Assembly: GCA_037968895.1 (NCBI GenBank) | Contig: JBBKWJ010000207.1 | Coordinates: forward strand, 1 to 19,342 | Reading direction: 5' to 3' | From: JBBKWJ01 sp037968895 | Lineage (GTDB): Bacteria > Actinomycetota > Acidimicrobiia > Acidimicrobiales > SZUA-35 | DNA: 19,342 nucleotides | Notes under the pieces: model-generated | The model's input: only the letters and a program-made list of their open reading frames with translations | What the model was told of the DNA's origin: nothing | Databases searched by the model: none | Part shown: positions 8,246 to 16,061 of the stretch, one piece after another | How positions within the stretch are numbered: the stretch's first letter is position 1 | How the letters are laid out: each line of letters begins with the position of its first letter | Program-made: the position numbers and the translations under genes

Positions 8246-8293
8246 GCCGTCAGGCCACGTCTGCAGCCGAGCTATCGGTTAGCGTCCATCGTC

Positions 8294-9112
8294 ATGAGTA
8301 CGATACGGCGTCGCCCGATTCGACTAATCGCTTCTGACATTGATGGGACCATGCTGCGCCCTGACGGCACGCTCTCGCCGCGTGTTCGCGAATCGCTGCA
8401 CCGAGCAAGCGACCGTGGCATCCACGTCGTGCCGGCCACCGGTCGCCCATCGATCGTTTCAAACGATGTGATCGAGGCCCTTGGCCTCGACGGCTATTGG
8501 ATCTTTGGCAACGGGGCAGTAACGCACCATGCAGGACGAGACGAAACGGTTCGTTGCTACTGGATGGATACTGCGATCGCCGAACGAATCGTGGTCGATT
8601 TGCGGGCGGCGCTACCCGGAGTTGGGTTTGCGTTCGAGCTCGACCGCAGCGTGGCCCATGAGGCAGGTTTCACCAAACGAGTTCCTGTTACGGCACCGCC
8701 GTCACCTGCGGTCACCGATATTCTCACCGACCTGCCCGAACGGCTGCATAAGGTCATCGCGTTTCACGATGACTACTCAATTGACGAGCTGTTCTCCCGA
8801 GTCACTCGTGCCGTCGGCGACAGCGCCGTGGTCTCATACTCTGGTCTTCCATTCATCGAGATTGCAGCCAGCGTCGTGACTAAGGCAACCGCACTCCATG
8901 AACTCTGCGTCGACCTTGGCGTCGACCGGGAAGAAGTTGCTGCGTTCGGCGACAATCACAACGACCTACCGATGTTGGGGTGGGCTGGGCGCGGTTTTGC
9001 CATGGGAAACGCAACCGACGACGCACGAGCGGCAGCCGATCATGTCATTGGTCGAAACGACGAAGACGGCCTCGCCGACGCCGTTGACGCCCTTGTCGCT
9101 GAACACGATTGA
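8294..9112 (+). CDS. Cof-type HAD hydrolase (subfamily IIB)
   Basis: This predicted cytosolic phosphatase of 272 residues has all four HAD motifs. Motif I is SDIDGT with D15 (nucleophile) and D17, motif II is ATGRP with T49, motif III is K197 in VTKATAL, and motif IV is FGDNHNDLPML with D220 and D224. The large C2-type cap between motifs II and III and the overall length are those of Cof/YidA-like sugar- and nucleotide-phosphatases. These enzymes are promiscuous, so the physiological substrate cannot be read from sequence; sugar phosphates or nucleotides are usual. It lies 48 bases after the anchored BMP-like gene and 50 bases before thymidine kinase, all in one direction, so co-transcription is likely. 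The ATG lacks a strong ribosome-binding site, but no better start precedes motif I. Confidence 0.9.
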   Translation: MSTIRRRPIRLIASDIDGTMLRPDGTLSPRVRESLHRASDRGIHVVPATGRPSIVSNDVIEALGLDGYWIFGNGAVTHHAGRDETVRCYWMDTAIAERIVVDLRAALPGVGFAFELDRSVAHEAGFTKRVPVTAPPSPAVTDILTDLPERLHKVIAFHDDYSIDELFSRVTRAVGDSAVVSYSGLPFIEIAASVVTKATALHELCVDLGVDREEVAAFGDNHNDLPMLGWAGRGFAMGNATDDARAAADHVIGRNDEDGLADAVDALVAEHD

Positions 9113-9162
9113 TCTGTCCTGCGAGCGGGCGTTAGCCCGGAGTGCCTTGGTAGGTTGCAGAG

Positions 9163-9810
9163 ATGGCGCAGCTCAGGTTTTTCTTCGGCACGATGGGTTC
9201 TGGCAAATCGACCCAGGCCCTGCAGGTGCATCACAACCTGCGAGCTCGTGGGCTTGAGTGTCTACTGATCACCCAACTTGACCGGACCGAAGGAAAGGTC
9301 TCTAGTCGCCTCGGCGTAGCGGCCGACGCAACGATCATCGATCACACGGTTGACCTCCGCCGCTTCATTCATCAGCAACACCTCACTGGGGCGGGGCTCC
9401 ACGCGGTGCTGTGTGACGAGGCCCAGTTTTACACCCCGGGTCAGATCGATCAGCTCGCGCGCGTCGTCGACGAACTCGACATCGAGGTCTACGCATACGG
9501 GTTGTTGACGTCGTTCCAGGGTCAGCTGTTCCCTGGGACCCAGCGTTTGTTAGAAATGGCAGACACACGGTCAGAACTCCAGGTTGAGGCGCGCTGCTGG
9601 TGCGGGGCTCGAGCAACGCACAACGCTCGGCTTGTCAATGGGCTGCAGGTCTACGACGGCGATCTCGTTGCCGTTGGTGACACCGAACCTGCGGACGCCG
9701 CCGAGGCGCCGGTGATTACCTATGATCTCCGTTGTCGGCGCCACTGGCTAGAGGGGCTGCGCCGCCAACACCAAGACGTGCTATTTTCCGATGACTTGAT
9801 GGATAACTAG
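9163..9810 (+). CDS. tdk: Thymidine kinase (type II)
   Basis: This enzyme phosphorylates thymidine (and deoxyuridine) with ATP to dTMP in the cytosolic salvage pathway. The 215-residue protein has the P-loop GTMGSGKST at residues 9-17, CDEAQFY with D85 and the catalytic-base glutamate E86, and a lasso/zinc region with C145 and C147 in RCWCGARAT plus C191 and H194 in CRRHW as likely zinc ligands. Length and motif order match bacterial type II thymidine kinases rather than herpes-type enzymes. ATG 9163 begins only eight residues before the P-loop, as in relatives, though only a weak purine stretch precedes it. The carotenoid oxygenase gene follows eight bases after the stop, with its AGGAG overlapping the TAG, so the two are probably translated from one message. 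It fits functionally with the nucleoside importer nearby. Confidence 0.95.
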   Translation: MAQLRFFFGTMGSGKSTQALQVHHNLRARGLECLLITQLDRTEGKVSSRLGVAADATIIDHTVDLRRFIHQQHLTGAGLHAVLCDEAQFYTPGQIDQLARVVDELDIEVYAYGLLTSFQGQLFPGTQRLLEMADTRSELQVEARCWCGARATHNARLVNGLQVYDGDLVAVGDTEPADAAEAPVITYDLRCRRHWLEGLRRQHQDVLFSDDLMDN

Positions 9811-9818
9811 GAGCGCCA

Positions 9819-11186
9819 ATGACTGCTCTCGATGCCGCCGCCTATATCAGTGGCAACAATGCGCCCGTTGCCGAGGAGTCAACACTCTTCGATCTTCCCG
9901 TGGTCGGCCAGCTTCCAGACGAACTCGAAGGACGCTTGTTGCGGATTGGGCCGAACCCGATTGGCGACGTCGACCTATTGTCGCACCACTGGTTTGTTGG
10001 CGATGGAATGGTCCACGGGCTGCGCCTGCGAGGCGGGAACGCCGAGTGGTATCGCAATCGTTATGTCGCCAGTGACCGAACGAAGGAACTACTCGGACGA
10101 GAAACACCAGGTCCCGTCTCGGGCCGAGTCGGTCCAAATACCAACGTGATTGGTCACGCGGGCAAGACGTTCGCGATCGTTGAAGCCGGAACGAGGCCAG
10201 TCGAGCTCAGCTATGAGCTCGAGTCACTCAGGTCCAATGGTTTTGGCGACACCCTGCAAAACGGCTACACGGCTCACCCGAAGTACGATCCCCTCACCGG
10301 CGAGATGCATGCGGTGTGTTATTCGTGGCCCGATCTCATCGACCAACTGCAGTACGTCGTTGTTGGCCCTGACGGCACAACAACCAAGACAATTGGAATC
10401 ACCGCACCGACGATGCCAATGGTGCATGACATGGGACTGACCCAGAAGTACGCGATCATCCTCGATCTTCCTGTCGCCGTCGACTTCGACTTGGCGCTTG
10501 CCGGGTCGTCATTTCCTATTCGCTGGTTCGATGACTACGACGCTCGAGTTGGACTTTTACCCCGCAACGCCGAGAGCGAGGCCGACATTGTCTGGTGCGC
10601 CATCGACCCGTGTTTTGCCTTCCACCCTCTAAATAGTTACGACACTGATGACGGCAAGGTTGTCATCGACATCTGCGAGTACGACCGCATGTTTGACAAG
10701 GATCGAAGCGGACCGTTCAGAGATAGTTCGCCCCGTCTCGCGCGCTGGACCGTCGACCCACTCGCACGGCGGGTGACAAGAACGACTATCGACAATCGTC
10801 CCCAGGAGTTTCCCCGGGTTGCGGGGTCGGTGCTTAACCTTCGTAACCGATTCGGTTACACAACCGGGATCTCTAGCGGTGCCGAGATCGAGACAGGAAG
10901 CACGTTCAAACACGATCTTGAAACGGGTACTGCTGTAGTGCACGACCACGGCCAGGGTCGTTCAGCGGGAGAGCCGGTTTTCGTGAGCAAAGCGGGAGCG
11001 ACCGCCGAGGACGACGGCTGGCTTATGACTGTTGTGTATGACAAGTCCGAGAACCGAAGTGACGTGGTTGTTCTCGATGCGAATGATATGGCCACTGAAG
11101 TGGCGAGGGTCCAGCTGCCTGTGAGAATCCCCAACGGCTTTCACGGAAACTGGGTTCGCGACACCGTCACCCCACCGACGCCCTGA
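9819..11186 (+). CDS. Carotenoid oxygenase (RPE65/CCD family)
   Basis: This 455-residue iron(II)-dependent carotenoid cleavage dioxygenase keeps all four metal-binding histidines, each in its family context: H153 (TAHPKYDP), H203 (MVHDMGLT), H269 (AFHPLNSYD) and H442 (GFHGNWV). The N-terminal block LEGRLLRIGPNP followed by HHWFVGDGMVHGLRLR is diagnostic of the family. Such enzymes cleave double bonds of carotenoids or apocarotenoids, or of stilbenes in some cases, using O2. One bacterial role is making retinal for rhodopsins; that role is inference, since no rhodopsin or carotenoid synthesis gene is in the window. There is no signal peptide. The start ATG is supported by AGGAG seven bases upstream, overlapping the thymidine kinase stop. 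ParA follows 18 bases after the stop. Confidence 0.94.
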   Translation: MTALDAAAYISGNNAPVAEESTLFDLPVVGQLPDELEGRLLRIGPNPIGDVDLLSHHWFVGDGMVHGLRLRGGNAEWYRNRYVASDRTKELLGRETPGPVSGRVGPNTNVIGHAGKTFAIVEAGTRPVELSYELESLRSNGFGDTLQNGYTAHPKYDPLTGEMHAVCYSWPDLIDQLQYVVVGPDGTTTKTIGITAPTMPMVHDMGLTQKYAIILDLPVAVDFDLALAGSSFPIRWFDDYDARVGLLPRNAESEADIVWCAIDPCFAFHPLNSYDTDDGKVVIDICEYDRMFDKDRSGPFRDSSPRLARWTVDPLARRVTRTTIDNRPQEFPRVAGSVLNLRNRFGYTTGISSGAEIETGSTFKHDLETGTAVVHDHGQGRSAGEPVFVSKAGATAEDDGWLMTVVYDKSENRSDVVVLDANDMATEVARVQLPVRIPNGFHGNWVRDTVTPPTP

Positions 11187-11204
11187 CCGTGGGAAGCTAT
11201 ACAA

Positions 11205-11984
11205 ATGGCAACCAGTGTGGCAATACTCAACCAAAAGGGTGGCGTAGGTAAAACGACGGTGACGCTCGGGCTTGCATCCGCAGCATGGGCACGCGGCATT
11301 CGCACGCTCGTCGTTGACCTCGACGCTCAGGCAAACGCAACATTCTCGCTCGGCGTGGAGCCATCCCCCGACTTCTGGGGTACTGGCGATGCACTCGCGT
11401 CAAACAAAAGCGGTTCTGCACGCGACATGATCGTGCAGTCCGGCTGGGGTGAGTCAATTTGGCTCTTGCCCGCGTCAGGAGATCTGACCGAGCGCGAGAC
11501 AGAAGTCCGCAAAGCGCACGCGAGCCAACGGTTGGCGAACGCGCTTGAAGGCGTGACTGATGATTTCGAACTCGTGCTAATCGACTGCCCTCCGTCGCTC
11601 GGACTTAACACAGTTAACGCGCTGGTCGCTTCGAAGAGCGCCGTCGTCGTTGTCGAACCAACCGTGTTCGGCCTGCGCGGCGTCTCCCCGGTTCTAGATC
11701 TGATCGAGAGCGTCTGGGAGACACATAATCCGCAGCTCGAGCTCGCTGGCTTCATCTTGAACCGGGTGCCTGCAGTCTCGTCCGACGCTCAACGACGCTC
11801 AATCGAGCTCACACGCCTGGTTGGGTCGAGATCTGTGTGGACGCCATCCATCCCACTACGGGTAGCGATTAACGAAGCCCACGGTGAGCGGACTCCGATT
11901 CATGCAATGGGTCGCCGGGCTGGCGAGCTGCCGAGCATCTTCGACGCACACCTGGCGAAGTTGCTCAAAACCGCCAAGGTTTGA
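11205..11984 (+). CDS. ParA/MinD-type ATPase, orphan
   Basis: This 259-residue P-loop ATPase has the deviant Walker A motif NQKGGVGKTT (residues 9-18) with signature K11 and catalytic K16, the Walker A' segment VVDLDAQANAT at about residues 39-49, and Walker B LVLIDCPPSLG. It lacks the N-terminal DNA-binding domain of plasmid-type long ParA proteins. ParA proteins form ATP-dependent dimers that bind DNA nonspecifically and position cargo such as chromosome origins, chemotaxis clusters or carboxysomes. No parB, rsmG/gidB or parS-like neighbour is visible, so the cargo is unknown and I give no symbol. It is last in the plus-strand row and converges on the homocysteine methyltransferase gene with only 12 bases between stops. 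The start is placed at the ATG eight codons before the Walker motif, as is usual. Confidence 0.93.
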   Translation: MATSVAILNQKGGVGKTTVTLGLASAAWARGIRTLVVDLDAQANATFSLGVEPSPDFWGTGDALASNKSGSARDMIVQSGWGESIWLLPASGDLTERETEVRKAHASQRLANALEGVTDDFELVLIDCPPSLGLNTVNALVASKSAVVVVEPTVFGLRGVSPVLDLIESVWETHNPQLELAGFILNRVPAVSSDAQRRSIELTRLVGSRSVWTPSIPLRVAINEAHGERTPIHAMGRRAGELPSIFDAHLAKLLKTAKV

Positions 11985-11996
11985 GATAGCGAACGT

Positions 11997-12992
11997 TTAT
12001 CCTCGGCGTCGACGGCGCCGAGGTGCCTCGCCATTGGGATCGACCTCGCGCGGAGCCGGGCCGGGCGCCGCAATATCGTCGATCTCAATTGTGCCATCGA
12101 GCGCTTGACGCATCAGGGCGATATGAGCAGGATTGGAGCCGCAACAGGCTCCGATTAGTTTGACTCCTGCGGCCCGCATCCGCAGCGCGTGCGCTGCCAT
12201 GATCTCGGGTGATCCGTCGTACGACAGGCCGCCCTCTTTCCACTCAGGGATGCCTGCGTTCGCTTTCGAGACAACGATAATTCCACTCGATTGGCCCACA
12301 ACCTCGGCCACCGCGGCTTCGGTCTGGGCGACGGTTGCGCCGCAATTGGCACCGATTCCGTCGAGTTCGAGCCTGGCGCCGAGCTCTGCGAGCTGGCTGC
12401 CAGTGACGCCCATCATTGAGCGGCCATTCGTGTCAAAACTGATGGTGGTTACGATTGGAAGGTCTGGAGCGCCAAGGCGAGCACCCGTGACCGAAGCTTC
12501 AATCTCGTTGAGCGCCGACATTGTCTCGATCCAGATGATGTCAGCGCCGCCGGCCGCGAGGCCTGAGGCTTGTTCAGCGAAGGCGTCTGTCATCTGCTGC
12601 ATTGTCCGCTCGCCGAGTGGTTCGATGAGCTCTCCGGTTTGCCCCATCGAACCTGCGACAAGGGCTCGACGGCCACTGGCGTCAACCGCCGCTCGTGCGA
12701 TCTCGGCGCCAGCTCGGTTGAGTTCGATCGCCCTCGCGTCAAGCTTGTGCAGGGCGAGGCGATAGCGACTGCCGCCAAACGTGTTGGTAAGGACAATGTC
12801 AGAACCAGCGGAAAGATAGGCATCGTGAATGGCCCGTACCCGATCAGGGTTCTCCACATTCCACAACTCGGGACTATCACCGCTGGTCAGGCCGCGTGCA
12901 AACAGTTCGGTCCCCATAGCTCCATCGAGGAGAAGGACACCACGTTCGTCGAGTAGAGCGTGTAGCAGATCAGTGGAAGTGTTCACGCCCAC
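11997..12992 (-). CDS. Homocysteine S-methyltransferase family protein
   Basis: This zinc-type methyltransferase domain protein (Pfam S-methyl_trans type) has 331 residues. LLDGAMGTELFARG near the N-terminus and TNTFGGSRYRL are family landmarks. The thiol-zinc ligands are visible as C217 (GANCG) and the pair C283/C284 (GACCGSNP). Family members transfer a methyl group from S-methylmethionine, betaine or a folate/corrinoid donor to homocysteine to form methionine; the donor here cannot be determined. The core ends near residue 300, after which the protein has an Ala/Pro/Glu tail finishing in six arginines and a glycine. GTG 12992 and GTG 12986 are both possible starts and neither has a good ribosome-binding site. 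It is downstream of, and just overlaps the gap to, the PAP2 gene in the same direction (stop to start 13 bases). Confidence 0.9.
   Translation of the reverse strand: MGVNTSTDLLHALLDERGVLLLDGAMGTELFARGLTSGDSPELWNVENPDRVRAIHDAYLSAGSDIVLTNTFGGSRYRLALHKLDARAIELNRAGAEIARAAVDASGRRALVAGSMGQTGELIEPLGERTMQQMTDAFAEQASGLAAGGADIIWIETMSALNEIEASVTGARLGAPDLPIVTTISFDTNGRSMMGVTGSQLAELGARLELDGIGANCGATVAQTEAAVAEVVGQSSGIIVVSKANAGIPEWKEGGLSYDGSPEIMAAHALRMRAAGVKLIGACCGSNPAHIALMRQALDGTIEIDDIAAPGPAPREVDPNGEAPRRRRRRG
12000..12022. repeat. Hairpin at the 3' end of the homocysteine methyltransferase gene
   Basis: CCTCGGCG (12000-12007, within one base) and CGCCGAGG (12015-12022) form an 8-base GC-rich stem with a 7-base loop. 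It lies within the codons of the terminal arginine run, right beside the convergent parA stop. It may slow or end transcription from either side, but no T tract follows in either direction, so the terminator role is weak. Confidence 0.4.
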
Positions 12993-13005
12993 AGTATGGC
13001 GACAT

Positions 13006-13827
13006 TCAGTCCTGGTACGCGGCCAAATTGGCTAGGGAATTTTCTTCGGTCCGGCTTTCCGGGACCAGTTTGGTGCCGTCGGAGTCGACGAGGGCCAGGG
13101 GGTCGGAGGACGACACTGCATTGAGGCGTGGCACATAGCGGCGGCGAAAGAGCGCCCAGAGCGAGAGGACCAGTGCCGCCGCGACGAACCCGTCACTCCA
13201 GTAGTGGTTGGCCGTCACAACAACGACAGAGAATGTGACAAGCGGGTGGACAAGAATGAGATATCGCAGTCGGTTCTTTGAGATGGCAATCACGCTAAGC
13301 GCGACCAAAAGTGCCCATCCGACGTGCAGCGATGGCATCGCTGCGATCTGGTTAGCGGCCTGTGAAGCGGAGAGCTCGTACGGACTTGGGCCGAAACGGA
13401 GGCCGGTGTCGACGAAACCTTGCGCTGTCATGAAGCGGGGAGGCGCCAACGGAAACAAGATGTGGATGCCGAGGGCGGCAACGGTGACGCTCACTAGGGT
13501 TGCCCTAACGATCTTGAAATGCCCGTAGTGCCTGAACCAGGTCCAGATCAAGAATGAGCCCGTTAGCGGGAAATGCACCCACATGTAGTAGCGGTTTGCA
13601 GCCTTGATGAGCCCGGGGTAGCCGAGGAAGACATCTTGGACGATGGCCTCGTTGGGCAGACCGACGGCTTGTTGCCAGCTGAGAAGCCCGGCGGCGTTTT
13701 GGTAGGCGCCGGTCCAATTGTCGTTTGTGTGGCTTCGAACCCAGCTGTAGACGAACCAGAGGGCGAGAAGCAGGGCAGCGTTGCGCGCCAAGTCGATAAG
13801 GCGCTTGCCGGTATTCGGTTCCCTCAT
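13006..13827 (-). CDS. PAP2-superfamily membrane protein, inositolphosphotransferase-like
   Basis: This polytopic membrane protein has 273 residues from ATG 13827. A first hydrophobic segment at about 15-30 is followed by others near 85-98, 108-126, 169-183, 188-205 and 212-227. Phosphatidate-phosphatase motifs are present: PLAPPRF (126-132), PSLHVGWAL with H168, and NHYWSDGF with H208 and D212, where the two histidines and the aspartate form the active site. This pattern is that of the PAP2_3/Ipt-Aur1-like branch common in actinobacteria, thought to act on lipid or inositol phosphates at the outer membrane face. The substrate is not determinable. Upstream in-frame GTG 13857 and TTG 13869 would add 10 or 14 polar residues and sit closer to the ung stop; no start has a clear ribosome-binding site. 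The C-terminal 45 residues are hydrophilic. Confidence 0.87.
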   Translation of the reverse strand: MREPNTGKRLIDLARNAALLLALWFVYSWVRSHTNDNWTGAYQNAAGLLSWQQAVGLPNEAIVQDVFLGYPGLIKAANRYYMWVHFPLTGSFLIWTWFRHYGHFKIVRATLVSVTVAALGIHILFPLAPPRFMTAQGFVDTGLRFGPSPYELSASQAANQIAAMPSLHVGWALLVALSVIAISKNRLRYLILVHPLVTFSVVVVTANHYWSDGFVAAALVLSLWALFRRRYVPRLNAVSSSDPLALVDSDGTKLVPESRTEENSLANLAAYQD

Positions 13828-13886
13828 CGAACGTCGATCTTGGTCTGAGCCAGCCACTTTTCTACCCAATTCTGCCTGGGGACACC

Positions 13887-14555
13887 CTAGCGCTCCGACA
13901 GGCTCCAGTCGACCGCTTTCTGACCAAGTTGTTCGAGTGCCTTATTAGTTTTCGAGAAGGGCTGGCTGCCGAGAAACCCTCGATGGGCCGATAACGGAGA
14001 GGGGTGAGCCGATTCGATGATGCCATGTCGGTTCGCATCAATGAAGCCTTTCTTCTTCCTGGCCGCCGCTCCCCACAGCACAAAAACGACTGGGTCGGCA
14101 CGATTGTTTATGGTTCGAATCACCTCGTCGGTGAACGTTTCCCATCCCCGCCCCTGATGGCTACCTGCCTGGCCTGCCCTCACGGTCAGTGTGGTATTGA
14201 GCAACAGCACTCCTCTTTTGGCCCACTCAGTCAGCGACCCATGATTCGGGCTTTCGATGCCGACATCACTCCGGAGCTCTTTGAAGATGTTTTGGAGTGA
14301 CGGGGGTGCCTTTACTGGGGGCTTTACCGAGAAACACAGCCCCTCGGCCTGGTCGGGGCCGTGATACGGGTCTTGACCGAGGATGACCACCTTGACGGCG
14401 TTGAAGGGAGTGAGGTGGAACGCGGCGAACTCTTGATCCTCCGGCGGGTACACGGTGTGTCGTTGGCGCTCGGCGTGAACAAATTGTCGTAGTTCGTGCC
14501 AGTACGGCTCATCGAACTGAGAACGGAGGACGGGATTCCAGTCGGTCATTGGCAC
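13887..14555 (-). CDS. ung: Uracil-DNA glycosylase, family 1
   Basis: This enzyme removes uracil from DNA in base-excision repair. About 222 residues, the normal family length. All signature residues are present, numbered from GTG 14555: water-activating D62 in GQDPYHG (60-66), the uracil-stacking F75 in GLCFSV, the specificity asparagine N120 in LLLNTTLTV, and H184 in the DNA-intercalating loop HPSPLSAHRG. The region KAPPSLQNIFKEL is the Pro-rich DNA-compressing loop. I choose GTG 14555 because GGGGAGG lies nine bases before it; ATG 14549, two codons later, is the other reasonable start, and the first in-frame ATG at 14576 overlaps that ribosome-binding site. It is the first gene of a minus-strand group with PAP2 and the homocysteine methyltransferase, and divergent from nagZ. 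Confidence 0.96.
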   Translation of the reverse strand: MPMTDWNPVLRSQFDEPYWHELRQFVHAERQRHTVYPPEDQEFAAFHLTPFNAVKVVILGQDPYHGPDQAEGLCFSVKPPVKAPPSLQNIFKELRSDVGIESPNHGSLTEWAKRGVLLLNTTLTVRAGQAGSHQGRGWETFTDEVIRTINNRADPVVFVLWGAAARKKKGFIDANRHGIIESAHPSPLSAHRGFLGSQPFSKTNKALEQLGQKAVDWSLSER

Positions 14556-14593
14556 TATTGCGTTCCTCCCCCTCATCGGCCGTAGCTGAGGTC

Positions 14594-14600
14594 AATAATA
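14594..14600. promoter_or_regulatory. Possible shared -10 region for divergent ung and nagZ
   Basis: AATAAT (14594-14599, plus strand) and TATTAT (14600-14595, minus strand) each match the -10 consensus at five of six bases and overlap in opposite orientations. They lie about 40 bases upstream of ung and 55-105 upstream of the possible nagZ starts. No good -35 element is seen for either, so the call is tentative. Confidence 0.3.
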
Positions 14601-14618
14601 GTTGGCTTCACACCGATC

Positions 14619-14648
14619 GCCAGCGCGCCCTCTGGTCACGGCGCTGGC
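14619..14648. repeat. Inverted repeat in the nagZ leader
   Basis: GCCAGCGC (14619-14626) and GCGCTGGC (14641-14648) form a perfect 8-base stem with a 14-base loop, immediately upstream of the ATG at 14654. It could be a leader hairpin or an operator; nothing else explains it. Confidence 0.4.
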
Positions 14649-14704
14649 CTAGGATGACCGGCGTGGTTGAACAGGGTGCCGAGATACTCGACGAGAACGA
14701 GGGC

Positions 14705-15970
14705 GTGCGCCGGCGGACTGGTTTCTCATTACGCGTTTCGTTATTGGGCGTGATGCTGCTCGCTGCATCGTGCACATCAGCAAGCGACATCGCTGGGGGC
14801 GCGAGTGTGTCCACGAACTCGCCGGTATCTGCCACGACCGCGCCAATTGCGGCGTCGACAACGACGACAACGATGGCCACGACCACAACGACTGCGGCCC
14901 CCGACCCGGTCGCAATCATCGTGGCTAACCTCAGTCTTGACGAGAAAATCGGCCAACTGCTCATGCCAGTCGTCGAAGGCGCGTCGGGGGCAGAAGCGCA
15001 CCCCGGAAACGTTCGCCTCGGTGGAGTCGAGACGCCGATCGAGCTCGTCGACACGTTCCATCTCGGTGGTGTGCTCTATCTCGGGCCAAACATCGTCGAC
15101 TCGGCGCAACTCGCCAGCTTTTCGAATGAGCTTCAGGTTGCGTCGTCACCGACGGTAGGCATGCTCATCGCGGTAGATCAGGAGGGCGGTCGCGTGCAAC
15201 GCGTCGTCGATGGCGTCACGTCGATTCCGGCGGCCCGAACCCTGGCTGGCGATCCCGAGCAGGCGAAGACGCTCGCAACTCAGACTGCGGTTGAGCTTCG
15301 GGCGCAGGGAATAAACGTCGTCTTCGCCCCAGTCGCCGACCTCGTTGACGGCGACGCTGGGGTAATCGGCAACCGTAGCTACGGGGCAGACCCCGAGGCG
15401 ACAGCAACGATGGTTGTCGCTGTGATCGACGGCTTGCAGCGGGGTGGCGTCGCCGCGTCTGCGAAGCACTGGCCTGGTCATGGCGCGACGACGGTCGACA
15501 GTCACGAGTCATTGCCCGTGCTAGACATCAGCCCCGAATTGTGGCGGAGCCGCGAGCGTGTTCCCTTTGCAGCTGCAGCAGACGCTGGCGTCGACATGAT
15601 CATGGTTGGGCATTTGAGTTTGCCTCAACTCGACCCATCGGGCGTTTCGGCGACCCAGAGTCGGGTGCTTGTCGAGCAGTTGCTACGAGAAGATCTCGGC
15701 TTCGAAGGCGTAATTGTCTCCGATGCGCTCGATATGGGTGCGTTGAGCGGTGAAGATCGTGGCGAGGTCGCGATCCAATCCATCGAGGCCGGAATCGACT
15801 TGCTCCTCGCCCCTCCCGATCTCGTCGCAGCACAGACTGCGCTTCGAGATGCGGCGTCGACGGGCCGACTCACCACCGAACGACTCGATGAGTCAGTGTC
15901 GAGGATCCTCACGCTGAAGCTACGCCTTGGCCTCATCGATGTCGACGCCGTCCTCGCCGAAGCCAGCTAG
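14705..15970 (+). CDS. nagZ: Beta-N-acetylhexosaminidase, GH3 NagZ-like lipoprotein
   Basis: This secreted GH3 glycosidase of about 421 residues probably cleaves N-acetylglucosamine from muropeptides or other glycans. The N-terminus VRRRTGFSLRVSLLGVM leads to LLAASC with C23 as likely lipidated residue, then a low-complexity Ser/Thr/Ala linker with two runs of five threonines (to about residue 70). The catalytic domain has the NagZ-type His-Asp dyad in KHWPGHGATTVDSH (H255, D265, H267) and the nucleophile D340 in VSDALDMGAL. GTG 14705 is preferred because it gives a 22-residue signal peptide with a basic start; ATG 14654 would add 17 mostly acidic residues that do not look like a signal, though it remains possible. 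The gene is next to an L,D-transpeptidase, which points to peptidoglycan turnover outside the cytoplasmic membrane. Confidence 0.92.
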   Translation: MRRRTGFSLRVSLLGVMLLAASCTSASDIAGGASVSTNSPVSATTAPIAASTTTTTMATTTTTAAPDPVAIIVANLSLDEKIGQLLMPVVEGASGAEAHPGNVRLGGVETPIELVDTFHLGGVLYLGPNIVDSAQLASFSNELQVASSPTVGMLIAVDQEGGRVQRVVDGVTSIPAARTLAGDPEQAKTLATQTAVELRAQGINVVFAPVADLVDGDAGVIGNRSYGADPEATATMVVAVIDGLQRGGVAASAKHWPGHGATTVDSHESLPVLDISPELWRSRERVPFAAAADAGVDMIMVGHLSLPQLDPSGVSATQSRVLVEQLLREDLGFEGVIVSDALDMGALSGEDRGEVAIQSIEAGIDLLLAPPDLVAAQTALRDAASTGRLTTERLDESVSRILTLKLRLGLIDVDAVLAEAS

Positions 15971-16061
15971 CGACGATCAAGCGAGCCCCACAGTGGGCTA
16001 CGCTCGTACTTTCGGTGTCGTCGTCGCTGTTGCCTGGCGTCGCCGTAAGGAGTCGGTCGGT

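Noticed and set aside
9126..9139. CGGGC-GTTA-GCCCG hairpin between the HAD gene and tdk
   Set aside because: Only five pairs and no following T tract; could arise by chance in GC-rich DNA.
12133..12765. 210-codon open frame on the plus strand
   Set aside because: Antisense to the homocysteine methyltransferase with its zinc cysteines; Ser/Ala/Pro-rich composition and no motif or ribosome-binding site.
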